A stretch of DNA of 52,480 bases from Peptococcaceae bacterium (GCA_024655825.1 JANLFJ010000021.1:1-52480); one strand, 5' to 3'; positions 33,737 to 43,030 are shown, counted from the stretch's first letter. Translations and numbers: made by a program. Notes: generated by a model not told the origin, from the sequence alone.

Positions 33737-34531
33737 TTATTTATTGAATAATAAGAAGAAGCAGGCCAGGCCGGTAAAAAATACGTAAAAAACCATCAGG
33801 ATAAGCCAACCTCCTAAGCCGGAGCATTTATAATCTCTCAATACTTTACGGCTGGGGGAGGGAGGAGCGGACTTTAATAGTGAACCAAAATGTTCATCCA
33901 CTGTACTATCTTCATTGCTTTCTTCTGTCTTTACTGAACCGTTGGCCAATTGATTTTCTCTTATTTTTTTAAAACTCGAATTAGTAATTAACAAAGCATT
34001 CCAAACAAGGTTATCACCGGTCAACCGCTCAGAATAATATATTCTTGAACATTCCAGGGCTGCCTTATAGATGGCATTGCGGTATATCTCGTTACCTTCT
34101 CGCTTTTTTACCAGGTATTTCAGCAAAATCAACACCGAACTTATGGCGTAATACTCTATCCCTTTTCCGAAAACGTCAAAAACTTCCGGCTTCAGCTCGA
34201 AAATAATATCTTGACCATACGTTAAATTGGCAAAAATAATTTCCTCTCCTGGTGAACCCTGGTACTCCATAAGCTTCGCCACGTTAGGATAATCGTTATT
34301 CGTTAGAAGGGGAAGAGGTTTGAAGGCCCCGGACAAAATAGCCGCCAGCGAATTGGCGCCTTCATAATCTCTGCCTAAATTCCACATCACCCGCAGGGTA
34401 AAAAAGCAAAAAAGGAGGATCTCGCCAAACATTTCATCGCTGTCATACTGGTTGTATTTTAATATAACAGAAGCGGCGTCTGGCCGGTGGTAATGAATTT
34501 CCAAATTCAAGACCTTGTCCAAAGAAGCCAC
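33737..34531 (-). CDS. Orphan protein with C-terminal membrane anchor
   Basis: I do not recognise this 264-residue protein. It has a mostly alpha-helical body with no catalytic motif, a low-complexity polar linker (about residues 196-230, rich in Ser, Glu and Asn) and one C-terminal hydrophobic helix (GWLILMVFYVFFTGLACFFLLF), suggesting a tail-anchored cytosolic domain. The GTG at 34531 lies very close to AAGGAG; TTG 34522 has better spacing. It lies in an AT-rich region of isolated genes (32.5-36.1 kb) unlike its surroundings. Confidence 0.65.
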   Translation of the reverse strand: MASLDKVLNLEIHYHRPDAASVILKYNQYDSDEMFGEILLFCFFTLRVMWNLGRDYEGANSLAAILSGAFKPLPLLTNNDYPNVAKLMEYQGSPGEEIIFANLTYGQDIIFELKPEVFDVFGKGIEYYAISSVLILLKYLVKKREGNEIYRNAIYKAALECSRIYYSERLTGDNLVWNALLITNSSFKKIRENQLANGSVKTEESNEDSTVDEHFGSLLKSAPPSPSRKVLRDYKCSGLGGWLILMVFYVFFTGLACFFLLFNK

Positions 34532-34862
34532 GTCTCCTTGAAGAAGAGATTTGTTTCCTAAATATTATTTTAACTAGACTTTTTTAATGACGCAAACGAA
34601 AATATCTGAAGATTACAGAGTAGTTTTTATACCCAGACCCGAACCTGTATTTTTGACATTGCTCCAACCTATTGTAACAGGTGGTTCTGTGGTTCTATCG
34701 TAGGTGTTTTAGAGGCTGCCTGTCCTAATTATTAATTAAATTAGGGACCTAAACTTCAAAAAACAGCATATATGATTTATAATATTTATTAGTAAAATCT
34801 AATGACAGAATTTTTGTCGTTATACTATATTTTTGAATCTGAACAAAAAGAGGCGATGGATA
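34532..34862. other. AT-rich spacer between divergent genes
   Basis: No gene is seen. The stretch has a hairpin, GTCCTAATT / AATTAGGGAC, at 34722-34748 (one bulge), and a short inverted repeat GACAGAATTTTTGTC near 34805-34819. TATACT and TATATT elements just before the HD-GYP gene could serve as a -10, but I see no matching -35. Promoters for both flanking genes must lie here. Confidence 0.5.
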
Positions 34863-35739
34863 ATGGAAAAAAACAAATCGTATGTTGCCCACGCTGCGAC
34901 CGACGTTTATGATCAGGATGGATGCCTGCTTTTGGCTAAAGGAAAACCGGTAACTGAAAGTTTGTTAAAATTGTTAGCAAAAAGGAATATTGATATAAAA
35001 ATGATTATTTCTGAAGAGACCGAAGGAAAAAATAATAACGAGAAAAACCTGGAAAAGACGTTGAATGAAAATGTACAAGAATTTTTATTAAAAATAAAGG
35101 GTATAGATCAGTTTTTTTATAAAAAGGTACCAGAACTAATCGAAAAAATAATGATTAACATCAGGGAAAATCATTATTTTAATATATTACTAAATATTTT
35201 ATGTGATAGGATTAAATGGGTTTATTCTCATTCAATTAACGTTTCTCTTTTATCCTCTTTTATCGGCTATAAATTGTGTTTATCAGAAAACGATGTTGAG
35301 AAAATTGCTATTGGTTCTTTATTCCATGATATTGGACAAATCTTAATACCATCGGAAATATTAAACAAATCATCCGCATTAACTAAAAATGAGTGTGAAA
35401 TAATAAAGATGCATCCACATTTAGGATTTGATTAAAAATACAAATCTGGATAAATCAGTACCACTCATTGCAAAGCAACACCATGAACGCCTTGACGGAA
35501 CAGGTTATCCGTATGGGTTGCTTATTGATAAAATACACATCTATTCGCAAATTGTTATGGCCGCAGACGTTTTTGACGCCCTAACAACTTCAAGACCTTA
35601 TAGAGGCCCGTTCAGCATAATAGATTCCTTGGAAATAATACAAAAAGGCAGGGGTAATAAGTTTAACAATGAGGTAATAGACGCATTATGTGATTTGTTT
35701 TCATATACTTATAAGGTTGATCATAAAAATGGTCATTAG
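34863..35739 (+). pseudogene. Frameshifted HD-GYP domain protein
   Basis: The first frame (34863-35435) encodes an N-terminal region and the first half of an HD-GYP domain (HSINVSLLSSFIG, LFHDIGQILIPSEIL, KMHPHLGFD) and then meets TAA. The rest of the domain (KNTNLDKSVPLIAKQHHERLDGTGYPYG, AADVFDALTTSRPYR) continues in the +1 frame to 35739. HD-GYP proteins hydrolyse cyclic di-GMP, and the metal ligands HD, HH and the GYP motif are all still present across the two frames. The break lies at GGATTTGATTAAA. A second copy of TTTGA there would restore GFDLIKN, so a 5-base slippage deletion is likely. ATG 34863 follows GAGGCG. Confidence 0.82.
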
Positions 35740-35821
35740 ACATTTTAATAAATAACAAGAATTTAACGATGCAGCCAAAATTATATTCAAAGTTTACATA
35801 ATGTCCATTATCGGAAGTTAA

Positions 35822-36064
35822 TTATTGTCTAAAAAGTCGCTTGGCAGGGCGACTTTTTCTGTATTTGGCGGCTTCTTTTTCATCGGTAATAACGCGTATA
35901 ATTTTTATTGCCCGGTAATCAGCTTCATCAAGGCATTTGCAGCAGTCATTGCACAGTTTTTCCGGATCAAGGTCGCAGTAAAGGCACTCTTTGCAATCAT
36001 CGCATATCTTTCTTTCGTCAAGCTGGCATATTTTATTGGCCACGATATCAGCTCGTTTCTTCAC
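35822..36064 (-). CDS. Cys-rich small protein, possible metal binder
   Basis: This 80-residue unrecognised protein has three paired-Cys groups in its first half: CDDCKECLYC, then CNDCCKC, plus a single Cys near residue 13. The C-terminal half is basic. The spacing suggests zinc or iron-sulfur binding. No signal peptide. The stop codon lies within a hairpin region, and the gene runs in the same direction as the LysM gene upstream of it. Confidence 0.6.
   Translation of the reverse strand: MKKRADIVANKICQLDERKICDDCKECLYCDLDPEKLCNDCCKCLDEADYRAIKIIRVITDEKEAAKYRKSRPAKRLFRQ
35831..35858. terminator. Hairpin at the end of the Cys-rich gene
   Basis: AAAAAGTCGC (35831-35840) pairs exactly with GCGACTTTTT (35849-35858). 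The A/T tracts make it usable on either strand. It covers the last codons of the Cys-rich gene and could also end the HD-GYP transcript. Confidence 0.65.
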
Positions 36065-36138
36065 GCTTATGTTTAATTCCTTGCGCTTTAATTATATATC
36101 ACCTTATACTGCGCTGTACAGGCTTGATTTTTCTAGTC

Positions 36139-36447
36139 TCACTCATAGACAGGTAAAATGATGCGCTGACCGGGCTGAAGGACACTGTTATCGAGGTGGT
36201 TGTATTTTTCGATTATGTAGATATACTGGCGAAGGTCCATTTTGTTGTTGTCATATTTTTCCGCTATTTTCCATAGTGAATCTCCCTTTTTAACAACGAC
36301 TGTAACATAATTTAGCGGTTCGTGAGCCTCGGTTTTTAACGGTTTCATGATTTGGCAAAAAATAACTAGAAACACGAACAGCAAGCAGCATATGGCTGCA
36401 ATGTTTTGCCTGCGCGCTTTGAAAACTATTTTTCGCTGCAAGATCAT
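36139..36447 (-). CDS. LysM protein, YneA-like SOS cell-division inhibitor
   Basis: This 102-residue protein has one N-terminal membrane helix (IAAICCLLFVFLVIFCQIM, residues 16-34) and one extracellular LysM domain (VTVVVKKGDSLWKIAEKY ... LQPGQRIILPVYE). This is the build of Bacillus YneA, which blocks division during the SOS response and is also transcribed divergently from lexA. Its promoter TTGACA-17-TATATT carries LexA boxes in the spacer and just beyond the -10. ATG 36447 follows GGGGTG. Confidence 0.85.
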   Translation of the reverse strand: MILQRKIVFKARRQNIAAICCLLFVFLVIFCQIMKPLKTEAHEPLNYVTVVVKKGDSLWKIAEKYDNNKMDLRQYIYIIEKYNHLDNSVLQPGQRIILPVYE

Positions 36448-36454
36448 TCACCCC

Positions 36455-36534
36455 AAACACATGTTCTATACTTAAATATACAGAACATGTGTTTGTTTGT
36501 CAACTCTTTTTTAGAAAAAACGAACAAATGTTTG
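36455..36534. promoter_or_regulatory. Three LexA (SOS) boxes
   Basis: AGAACATGTGTTT (36482-36494) and its inverted copy AAACACATGTTCT (36455-36467) form a large inverted repeat, and CGAACAAATGTTTG lies at 36521-36534. All follow the Gram-positive LexA pattern GAACnnnnGTTY. The first two cover the promoter of the LysM gene and the third overlaps the lexA -35 hexamer. Confidence 0.85.
36475..36503 (-). promoter_or_regulatory. SOS promoter of the LysM gene
   Basis: On the minus strand TTGACA (36503-36498), a 17-base spacer and TATATT (36480-36475). The spacer contains one LexA box, so binding should exclude RNA polymerase. Confidence 0.82.
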
Positions 36535-36559
36535 CGTTTTCTGCAGGATATGGTATAAT
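36532..36559 (+). promoter_or_regulatory. Promoter of lexA
   Basis: TTGCGT (36532-36537), a 16-base spacer and TATAAT (36554-36559), with a LexA box ending inside the -35 hexamer. This is classical autorepression. Confidence 0.75.
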
Positions 36560-36595
36560 TTTGTATGAGATAATCATGTTTTTGGAGGGAAAGCC

Positions 36596-37204
36596 ATGTT
36601 CGAAGACCTTTCCAGCCGGCAAATAGCGATTCTTGAATTCATTAAAAAGGAAATAAAGACGAAGGGTTACCCCCCTGCTGTGCGCGAAATTGGAGAAGCA
36701 GTAGGTTTAAACTCCAGTTCTACGGTTCATAACCACCTAAACCAGCTCGAAAGTAAAGGATATATTAAAAGGGACCCCACAAAACCGCGGGCGATAGAAA
36801 TACTGGACAGGCATTTCAGGCCGAATAAGGATGTGGTTGAAGTGCCGCTGGTGGGAAGGGTTACGGCAGGGGCGCCCATTTTGGCAGTGGAAAACATTGA
36901 AGAGACTTTTCCTTTACCGTCGGAATTTGTTGATTCAAGCGAAACGTTCATGCTTAGGGTCCAGGGTGACAGCATGGTAAATGCCGGGATATTGGACGGC
37001 GACCTCGTTATCATCAGGAAACAGGATACCGCCAGGAATGGCGATATTGTTGTCGCCCTGCTTGACGACGAAGCGACAGTTAAACGGTTTTTTAAAGAAG
37101 ACCGGTATATACGCCTGCAGCCGGAAAATGAAAACTACGAGCCGATAATCACGCAGGATTTAAGGATACTGGGCAAGGTGGTCGGCTTAATGAGGAAATA
37201 TTAA
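36596..37204 (+). CDS. lexA: SOS repressor LexA
   Basis: LexA represses DNA-damage genes and cleaves itself when RecA is active. The protein is 202 residues: an N-terminal winged helix ([25 protein letters not shown]), the Ala91-Gly92 cleavage site in VTAGAPIL, and the catalytic Ser126 (QGDSMVNAG) and Lys163 (ATVKRFF) of the S24 peptidase domain. ATG 36596 follows TTGGAGGG. It converges on ddl with only 4 bases between stop codons. Confidence 0.96.
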   Translation: MFEDLSSRQIAILEFIKKEIKTKGYPPAVREIGEAVGLNSSSTVHNHLNQLESKGYIKRDPTKPRAIEILDRHFRPNKDVVEVPLVGRVTAGAPILAVENIEETFPLPSEFVDSSETFMLRVQGDSMVNAGILDGDLVIIRKQDTARNGDIVVALLDDEATVKRFFKEDRYIRLQPENENYEPIITQDLRILGKVVGLMRKY

Positions 37205-37208
37205 ATTT

Positions 37209-38303
37209 CTACCCCGTGTAAGTGCGAACGCTCAATTTAGCCTCTTCCCTCCTTTCCAAGGCCAGTTCCACCAGCCTTTTCACCAGTTCGCCCATGGGTA
37301 TGCCCGCATGCTCCCACATTTTCGGATACATGCTTATGCTGGTAAAGCCCGGCATTGTGTTTATTTCATTAATTAAGATTTGGCCGGTATCTTTTACGAT
37401 AAAGAAATCTATCCTGGCCAGTCCTGCGCAATCAATTGCCTTGTATGCGGCCAGGGCGATCTCCTGGATCATCTTTACCTGGTCGTCCGACAACCTGGCC
37501 GGTATATGAAGTTCCGAACGGTCGTCAACGTATTTGGCGTTATAATCGTAGAATTCATTGCAGGGAACGATTTCGCCGGGAATAGAGGCAAGGGGGTCTT
37601 CGTTGCCCAAAACGCTTATCTCTATTTCCCTGGCGTTGACGCCCTTTTCCACAATCACCTTCCGGTCGTATTGCGCTGCCAAGACAAGAGCCCTATCCAG
37701 TTCATTCCTGTTTTTGGCCTTGGAAATGCCCACACTGGAGCCGAGATTGGCCGGTTTAACAAAGCACGGGTAACCAAGCCCGTTTTCTATTTTGTCGATC
37801 ACTTCCTCCCGCCGCTCCCTGATTTCTTTTCTTAAGAATCCAATATACGGCACTTGCGGAAGACCGGCATGGGCAAATACCGCTTTCATCATCAACTTAT
37901 CCATTCCCAGCGCAGACGCAAGCACGCCCCCACCGACATAAGGCACCTCCGCCATTTCCAGCAATCCCTGGACCGTACCGTCTTCGCCAAAAGTGCCGTG
38001 CAAAACCGGGAAAAACACATGAACCCTGGATATTGGCTCAAGGTCCGGCAGGCTGTAAATCGTACCGCCGCTCTGCGGGTTTGGCAAAATCGTTACAGCC
38101 TTCTTTTCATATTTTTCCGGGGTAAAAACCGGGATCTCATCTATTTTGACAGGTCCGCACCACTGGCCGTCCTTGGCTATACCCACTGGAAACACTTCAA
38201 ACGAACCGGTCAAAGCCTTGGCCACCGAAAAAGCTGAATTCCGGGACACCTCATGTTCACCGGAGCGCCCCCCGAAAAGCACCGCCACCTTTAACCTAGG
38301 CAA
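37209..38303 (-). CDS. ddl: D-alanine--D-alanine ligase
   Basis: Ddl joins two D-Ala with ATP for peptidoglycan precursors. The 364-residue ATP-grasp protein has LFGGRSGEHEVSRNSA at the N-terminus, HVFFPVLHGTFGEDGTVQGLLE, the ATP-binding CFVKPANLGSSVGISK, EIVPCNEFYDYNAKY and the metal-binding LINEINTMPGFTSISMYPKMW. The Tyr in the FYDYNAKY loop fits D-Ala-D-Ala rather than D-Ala-D-Lac ligases. TTG 38303 is the start, with AAGGAAGGTGG upstream. Confidence 0.95.
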   Translation of the reverse strand: MPRLKVAVLFGGRSGEHEVSRNSAFSVAKALTGSFEVFPVGIAKDGQWCGPVKIDEIPVFTPEKYEKKAVTILPNPQSGGTIYSLPDLEPISRVHVFFPVLHGTFGEDGTVQGLLEMAEVPYVGGGVLASALGMDKLMMKAVFAHAGLPQVPYIGFLRKEIRERREEVIDKIENGLGYPCFVKPANLGSSVGISKAKNRNELDRALVLAAQYDRKVIVEKGVNAREIEISVLGNEDPLASIPGEIVPCNEFYDYNAKYVDDRSELHIPARLSDDQVKMIQEIALAAYKAIDCAGLARIDFFIVKDTGQILINEINTMPGFTSISMYPKMWEHAGIPMGELVKRLVELALERREEAKLSVRTYTG

Positions 38304-38344
38304 TTTTCAACACCACCTTCCTTGCTTTCTTTACTATTCTATGA

Positions 38345-39640
38345 TTAATTTGCCTCCTTATGATGTTTTCGTGCCTTTTCCATTTCCTGCGCTGCCAAGG
38401 CCAGCCCGATTTTGACATGGCCCAGGGAAAGCCCGCCCTGCAGGTAAATATTGTACGGCGGCTGCGCAGGCCCATCAGCGCTCAATTCGATTGACGAACC
38501 CTGCACAAAGGTGCCACCAGCCATTATTATCTCGTGTTCATAACCTGGCAAGGGCGCTGGTTCGGGGGAAACATGCGAATCAAGCGGCGAAGCTTTTTGT
38601 ATGCCCCTGGCGAAGGCCTTCATCAATTCTTTGTCATCCAGGCACACTGCCTGGATGATATCCGTCCGCTGCTCATCATATGCCGGCAAGACCTTATAAC
38701 CGAGCAGCTGGAAAAACCTTGCCGCCAATACGGCTCCTTTCAACGCTTCGCCGACCACCAGGGGCGCCAGGAACAGCCCCTGGAACGCGCTCCGGTTAAA
38801 ATTCAGGCTTGCTCCCACGTCCATTCCGATGCCGGGCGCAGTCAGTCTGGCCGCGGCCCGTTCGATGTATTCACGTTTTCCGGCCAGGTATCCGCCAGTC
38901 AGGGCCAGGCCGCCGCCAGGGTTCTTGATCAGCGAGCCGGCAACCAGGTCCGCTCCGGCCTCGCAGGGTTCGGACAATTCAACGAATTCGCCGTAGCAGT
39001 TATCAACAAAGCAGATGATCTCGGGCCGCAGCGATTTTACCGCCGAGATGGCCTCGCTCAGGTCCCGAACCGAAAACGACGGTCTCCAGCAGTAACCACG
39101 GGAACGTTGGAAAAATACCATCCTGGTGCGGAAGGTAATACTTTCTCTCAACTTGTCCAGGTCAATTTTCCCGTCCGGCCTTAATGGCACTTCCTTGTAA
39201 TTCACTCCGTACCCGGCCAGCGAACCCTCCTCCCCTCCTTCGCCGATTACTTTGAGCAGGGTATCGTAAGGTCTGCCGGTTGCCGAGACCAGTTCATCGC
39301 CTTGTTTCAGGTTTCCCAGCATCCCCAGGGCAATCGCATGGGTCCCCGAAACAATCTGCAGGCGGGTGATGGCTTTTTCGGCCCGGAAAACATCGGCAAA
39401 AATTCTTTCCAGCACATCGCGGCCGGAATCGCCATACCCGTAACCGGTAGACCCGTTCAAGTGGAAATCGGCAACACCATTTTTTTGAAAGCAGCGCAGC
39501 ACTTTAAACTGGTTGCATTCAACCGTACCCGATATTTCCCGAAAAAATGGCTCACAGTCCCTTTCCGCCCTTTCCAACAGCGATTGTATCTGATCCTCAA
39601 CGCCATAAGCTTCCTGCAGGCCCTTTAAAAAAAACGTCAT
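38345..39640 (-). CDS. PLP-dependent methionine gamma-lyase-like protein (aluminium resistance family)
   Basis: This 431-residue protein belongs to the family annotated as methionine gamma-lyase-like or aluminium resistance protein (YnbB). It has a TGYGYGDSGRDVLERIFADVF opening, VSGTHAIALGMLGNLKQGDELV, FVDNCYGEFVE and the putative PLP lysine in GSLIKNPGGGLALTGGYLAG. It is a fold-type I PLP enzyme; the substrate has not been settled. It starts at ATG 39640, one base after the stop of the MFS gene upstream, so the two are probably cotranscribed. Confidence 0.87.
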   Translation of the reverse strand: MTFFLKGLQEAYGVEDQIQSLLERAERDCEPFFREISGTVECNQFKVLRCFQKNGVADFHLNGSTGYGYGDSGRDVLERIFADVFRAEKAITRLQIVSGTHAIALGMLGNLKQGDELVSATGRPYDTLLKVIGEGGEEGSLAGYGVNYKEVPLRPDGKIDLDKLRESITFRTRMVFFQRSRGYCWRPSFSVRDLSEAISAVKSLRPEIICFVDNCYGEFVELSEPCEAGADLVAGSLIKNPGGGLALTGGYLAGKREYIERAAARLTAPGIGMDVGASLNFNRSAFQGLFLAPLVVGEALKGAVLAARFFQLLGYKVLPAYDEQRTDIIQAVCLDDKELMKAFARGIQKASPLDSHVSPEPAPLPGYEHEIIMAGGTFVQGSSIELSADGPAQPPYNIYLQGGLSLGHVKIGLALAAQEMEKARKHHKEAN

Positions 39641-39641
39641 G

Positions 39642-40829
39642 TTATCCCCTTTCCCTCAGTTTTTCATCTTTTAGCCCCTGTTTGCCTTTTTCCGGCACCA
39701 AAAGAACCAACCCCATTCCGGCAAGGATTATTGCGCTTCCTGCCAGAATCGCCGGCTGAAGTGATCCTGTGAGGTCGCTGAGATAACCGGAAACTACCGG
39801 AGCAATAACGGCAGAGGTCATGATTGCGCTGTTGTGCAGGCCTGCCGCCGCGCCCATGCAGCCGGGATAGCGCAGGTTGACGATATCCGCCACCCAGGCT
39901 ATCATCACCGGACAAAACGCCGAGTTGGCAAAAAGCCCGTAAACCAAAAACACCCCTATGACCCCTGCTGCGCTTTTTACCAATGATAACAGGCAAAGGC
40001 TTACTGCTGCAAAAGGCATGATCATCAGGGCGACACGCTTCCTTCCCACCCTGTCGGACAACCTCCCCCAAAAAAGTCCGGCAGGTACGGCTGTCAGTGC
40101 CGTAAGTCCCGTAAAAAGGCCTGCCTGCACCATTGAAAAGCTTCGTTCGACTTGAAGAAAAGTCGGCCCCCAGGAAACTGCGACCCAAAAGCCGTATAAG
40201 GCTGTAAACGTAGCAAGGTTTATTAACCAGATCTGCTTGTCCAGCAGGATGTTCCTGTACTGCTCCCAGCCAGCCTGAACGCCCCCGCTTGTGTTGGGGA
40301 TTTTTAAATAGAATAGCATCACCAGGGCAAAGGTCGGCAAACTCATCAAGATAAAGGGCGCCCTGAACGAATTCATGGCTTCATAAACAAGCCCGCTAAA
40401 CGCCAACCCCGCGAGCAGGCCAAAAGCCATCCCAACGCCAATAATCGACGAACTAATACCCCTCCGTCCTGGTTCAACCACCTGGAACATCGTTCCGTAG
40501 GCAGAAGTGTAATAACCGCCGGCTCCAAATCCATGCAGGGCGACAAACAAGAGCAGAAGCGGGTAACTGATCCCCAGCGTGCCCAGGCCGAACAGTCCGA
40601 GCGCGGATATGAAAATCATCACCAGCAGCACCTTTTTTCGTCCCACCAGGTCTCCAATGACCCCCGCTGGTATTTGCATAATTACATATAATAAAAAGTA
40701 AGCGCTGGTTAGTGCGCCGGCCTGGGTTGAAGTCAAGCCAATCTCTTGAGCAATAACCGAAAGCAATGGATAAAGGCAGGTCCTATCTGCGTAAATAACA
40801 GCCCAACCTAATACCAGCGCTGCTAACAT
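39642..40829 (-). CDS. MFS transporter
   Basis: This 395-residue major facilitator has about 12 hydrophobic helices. The loop 2-3 motif GVIGDLVGRKKVLLVM and the matching second-half loop GRLSDRVGRKRVALM are present. The N-terminus begins directly in helix 1 (MLAALVLGWAVIYADRTCLYPLLSVIA), resembling anion:cation symporter types. It probably carries a small organic anion, though the substrate cannot be read from sequence. It is encoded just downstream of tRNA-Sec and tightly linked to the PLP enzyme gene. Confidence 0.85.
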   Translation of the reverse strand: MLAALVLGWAVIYADRTCLYPLLSVIAQEIGLTSTQAGALTSAYFLLYVIMQIPAGVIGDLVGRKKVLLVMIFISALGLFGLGTLGISYPLLLLFVALHGFGAGGYYTSAYGTMFQVVEPGRRGISSSIIGVGMAFGLLAGLAFSGLVYEAMNSFRAPFILMSLPTFALVMLFYLKIPNTSGGVQAGWEQYRNILLDKQIWLINLATFTALYGFWVAVSWGPTFLQVERSFSMVQAGLFTGLTALTAVPAGLFWGRLSDRVGRKRVALMIMPFAAVSLCLLSLVKSAAGVIGVFLVYGLFANSAFCPVMIAWVADIVNLRYPGCMGAAAGLHNSAIMTSAVIAPVVSGYLSDLTGSLQPAILAGSAIILAGMGLVLLVPEKGKQGLKDEKLRERG

Positions 40830-40888
40830 GATGAGCCTTCTCTCTTATAATTTCTCTTTAAATTTATACAAAGATGAAATTATTTTTA

Positions 40889-40985
40889 TGGCGGGAGCGT
40901 GTGGGAATCGAACCCACCCAGCGAAGGATCGCTTCGCCGCACTGGTTTTGAAGACCAGGCGCAACACCAGTCACAATCCGCCCCC
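40889..40985 (-). tRNA. selC: Selenocysteine tRNA (anticodon TCA)
   Basis: The 97-base RNA has the anticodon arm CTGGT-CTTCAAA-ACCAG with anticodon TCA (complement of 40949-40951), an acceptor stem GGGGGCG / CGCTCCC, the T-arm GTGGG-TTCGATT-CCCAC, an extra-long variable arm with GCGAAG-CGATC-CTTCGC, and an encoded CCA end. These are hallmarks of bacterial tRNA-Sec. It lies 15 bases downstream of selB on the same strand. Confidence 0.95.
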
Positions 40986-41000
40986 GTAAAAGCGGCAAAA

Positions 41001-42944
41001 CTAACTGTTTGGATCGGCCTTTAATCGTAAGCGCATGCCTTTTGTCCGGACATCGCCTGTTCTTGACGTGTATTTGGCTGCATCCAGAAATTCCAATAGC
41101 GGCACGGCAATTTTGCGGGAGGTGTTCAGATAATCCCTAAACTGCGCCACCGTTAATTCGTTTTCCTCTTCAAACCACTCAGCCAGTTTGTTTATCAAGT
41201 CATTAAATAGGCTGTGCCAAAGATACAAATCGCCGCCGATGCTTATTAACTTTTGGGATCGGATCAGATACTGCAAGAGCTGGCTGCCGCTCTTCTCATC
41301 GATTCCAGCCTGTCGCAGCACTTCGCTCCAGTCAGGTATCTGCCATTTTTTAGCGGTGTAAATCCCGCCTGTTTGTTCAATCCATTTGGTCCATTTTGCG
41401 TCCAAGGCATGCTGGTACCCGTAGGGAGAAACGTAATTATTGTCTACCAGTTTGTATTTATGGGCTTTTATCCAATAGCCCAGCAATGCGTTAAACTCTT
41501 TCGTCGACCAATTGGGCCAATACTTGGCCCGCAGTGCTTCTTTGTTCACGCCGGGCTCCAGCGGGTTCATTTCCCTGTTGAGGCTGATTTCCCTGGCGAT
41601 GTTTCTTTCCCAGGCAGTTATTGTTTGGGGGTCAATAAAGGCCTGCTCATCCCCCGGCTGACAAACGACGACCTCGTCTTTTTGTGCCAAGGAAAGCAGG
41701 ATGCCCTCCACCTTATCCTTTTCCATATTCATATACCGGCATATTTCTTCAATGCTGCAAAAGCCCTTTTTCTCCTCGATAAAAAGCTTGACGACACCCG
41801 CTTTGTCTCCTGAAGCCTTCATCCGCAGCCTGTTCACCAGATCTTTTTCTTTTCTGCCGTGCTTGGCGGCTCTGGGTTCCAGTACCTTGCCGCCGCCGAT
41901 GGTCGTAACCGGAGAGTAGCTCCGCATGATATAACGGTCCTCTCTAACCACGGCTGACGGTTCTTCCAGCACCAGTTGAATAAAGGCCTCGTCTCCGGGC
42001 GCTATTTCTTCCCGATCCAAAGGCATTATCCGGGCCAACGTTTCTTTGGTGCCCTGGTGAAAGCGGACGCGGGTCATCCTTTTCAAAACCACGGGAGAGC
42101 TTTCCAGCAGCTTGCAGGTGGCATCCAGGCGGGTGGTCGGGACCAGCCAGCCGGGCGTTGACAGCACATCTCCCCTGGCAAGCTCTGTTACCTCAACGCC
42201 GCCGATGTTTACCGCCACCCGCTGTCCCTTGACCGCTTTTTTAACGGGTCTGTGATGCACCTGGATATTCCTGACGCGGGCAATTTTTCCTTTGGCTGCG
42301 ACCTCCAGGGCATCGCCGGCCTGAATCTCCCCGTCAAACAACGTGCCCGTGACCACCGTGCCGAAGCCCTTGACGCTGAATACCCTGTCAATAGGCAGCC
42401 TGGCATAGGCAGGGCCGTTGCCGCCGCTGCCAGTCTCCTTTTCAATGGTCTCAATCAGCGCAACCAGTTGATCAAGCCCCTCTTTGGTTGCCGCTGAAGT
42501 TTTTACCACAGGCGCACCCTGATACCCTGTGTTTTTTAACAATTCTTCAATATCATCAACGACCAGTTCGATAATGGCGGGTTCAGCCAGGTCTGTTTTG
42601 GTGACGACGACTATCAGCTTATTGATCTCCAAAAGCCTGAGTATATCCAGGTGCTCTTTGGTTTGAGGCATGATTCCTTCCTCGGCCGATACCACCAGCA
42701 AGGCCAAGTCTATGCCCGCAACCCCGGCCAGCATGTTTTTCACAAACTTCTCATGGCCCGGCACATCGATGAAGGCGACCTCCTTGCCAGACGGAAGCAC
42801 CATGTGGGCAAAACCCAGCTCTATGGTTATGCCCCGTTCTTTTTCTTCCTTCAGACGGTCGGTGTCAATGCCGGTTAAGGCCTTCACCAGCGAAGTCTTC
42901 CCGTGGTCGATGTGTCCAGCCGTCCCGATTATCATATACGACAT
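41001..42944 (-). CDS. selB: Selenocysteine-specific elongation factor SelB
   Basis: SelB delivers Sec-tRNA to UGA codons marked by a SECIS hairpin. The 647-residue protein has the EF-Tu-like G domain ([40 protein letters not shown]3 DVPGHEKF; G4 VTKTDL), two beta domains and a C-terminal winged-helix region that reads the SECIS (residues ~370-647). The start ATG 42944 lacks a strong ribosome site; ATG 42935 is also possible. selA and selD are not in the window. Confidence 0.95.
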   Translation of the reverse strand: MSYMIIGTAGHIDHGKTSLVKALTGIDTDRLKEEKERGITIELGFAHMVLPSGKEVAFIDVPGHEKFVKNMLAGVAGIDLALLVVSAEEGIMPQTKEHLDILRLLEINKLIVVVTKTDLAEPAIIELVVDDIEELLKNTGYQGAPVVKTSAATKEGLDQLVALIETIEKETGSGGNGPAYARLPIDRVFSVKGFGTVVTGTLFDGEIQAGDALEVAAKGKIARVRNIQVHHRPVKKAVKGQRVAVNIGGVEVTELARGDVLSTPGWLVPTTRLDATCKLLESSPVVLKRMTRVRFHQGTKETLARIMPLDREEIAPGDEAFIQLVLEEPSAVVREDRYIMRSYSPVTTIGGGKVLEPRAAKHGRKEKDLVNRLRMKASGDKAGVVKLFIEEKKGFCSIEEICRYMNMEKDKVEGILLSLAQKDEVVVCQPGDEQAFIDPQTITAWERNIAREISLNREMNPLEPGVNKEALRAKYWPNWSTKEFNALLGYWIKAHKYKLVDNNYVSPYGYQHALDAKWTKWIEQTGGIYTAKKWQIPDWSEVLRQAGIDEKSGSQLLQYLIRSQKLISIGGDLYLWHSLFNDLINKLAEWFEEENELTVAQFRDYLNTSRKIAVPLLEFLDAAKYTSRTGDVRTKGMRLRLKADPNS

Positions 42945-43030
42945 GACGCTTGGCTCAGCCCTCTTCTCAGACCTTTATTTTGATTTTATATTGTCTTCAG
43001 CCTTTCTACAATATCTAAAAATCTGTATTG

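Noticed and set aside
35433-35435. Stop codon in the HD-GYP gene considered as a selenocysteine site, because SelB and tRNA-Sec are present
   Set aside because: The codon is TAA, not TGA, and the domain continues in a different frame, so it is a frameshift.
42988-43014. Inverted repeat ATATTGT / ACAATAT between the MFS gene and selB
   Set aside because: Low GC stem with a 13-base loop and an A-rich rather than T-rich tail on the minus strand; not a credible terminator.
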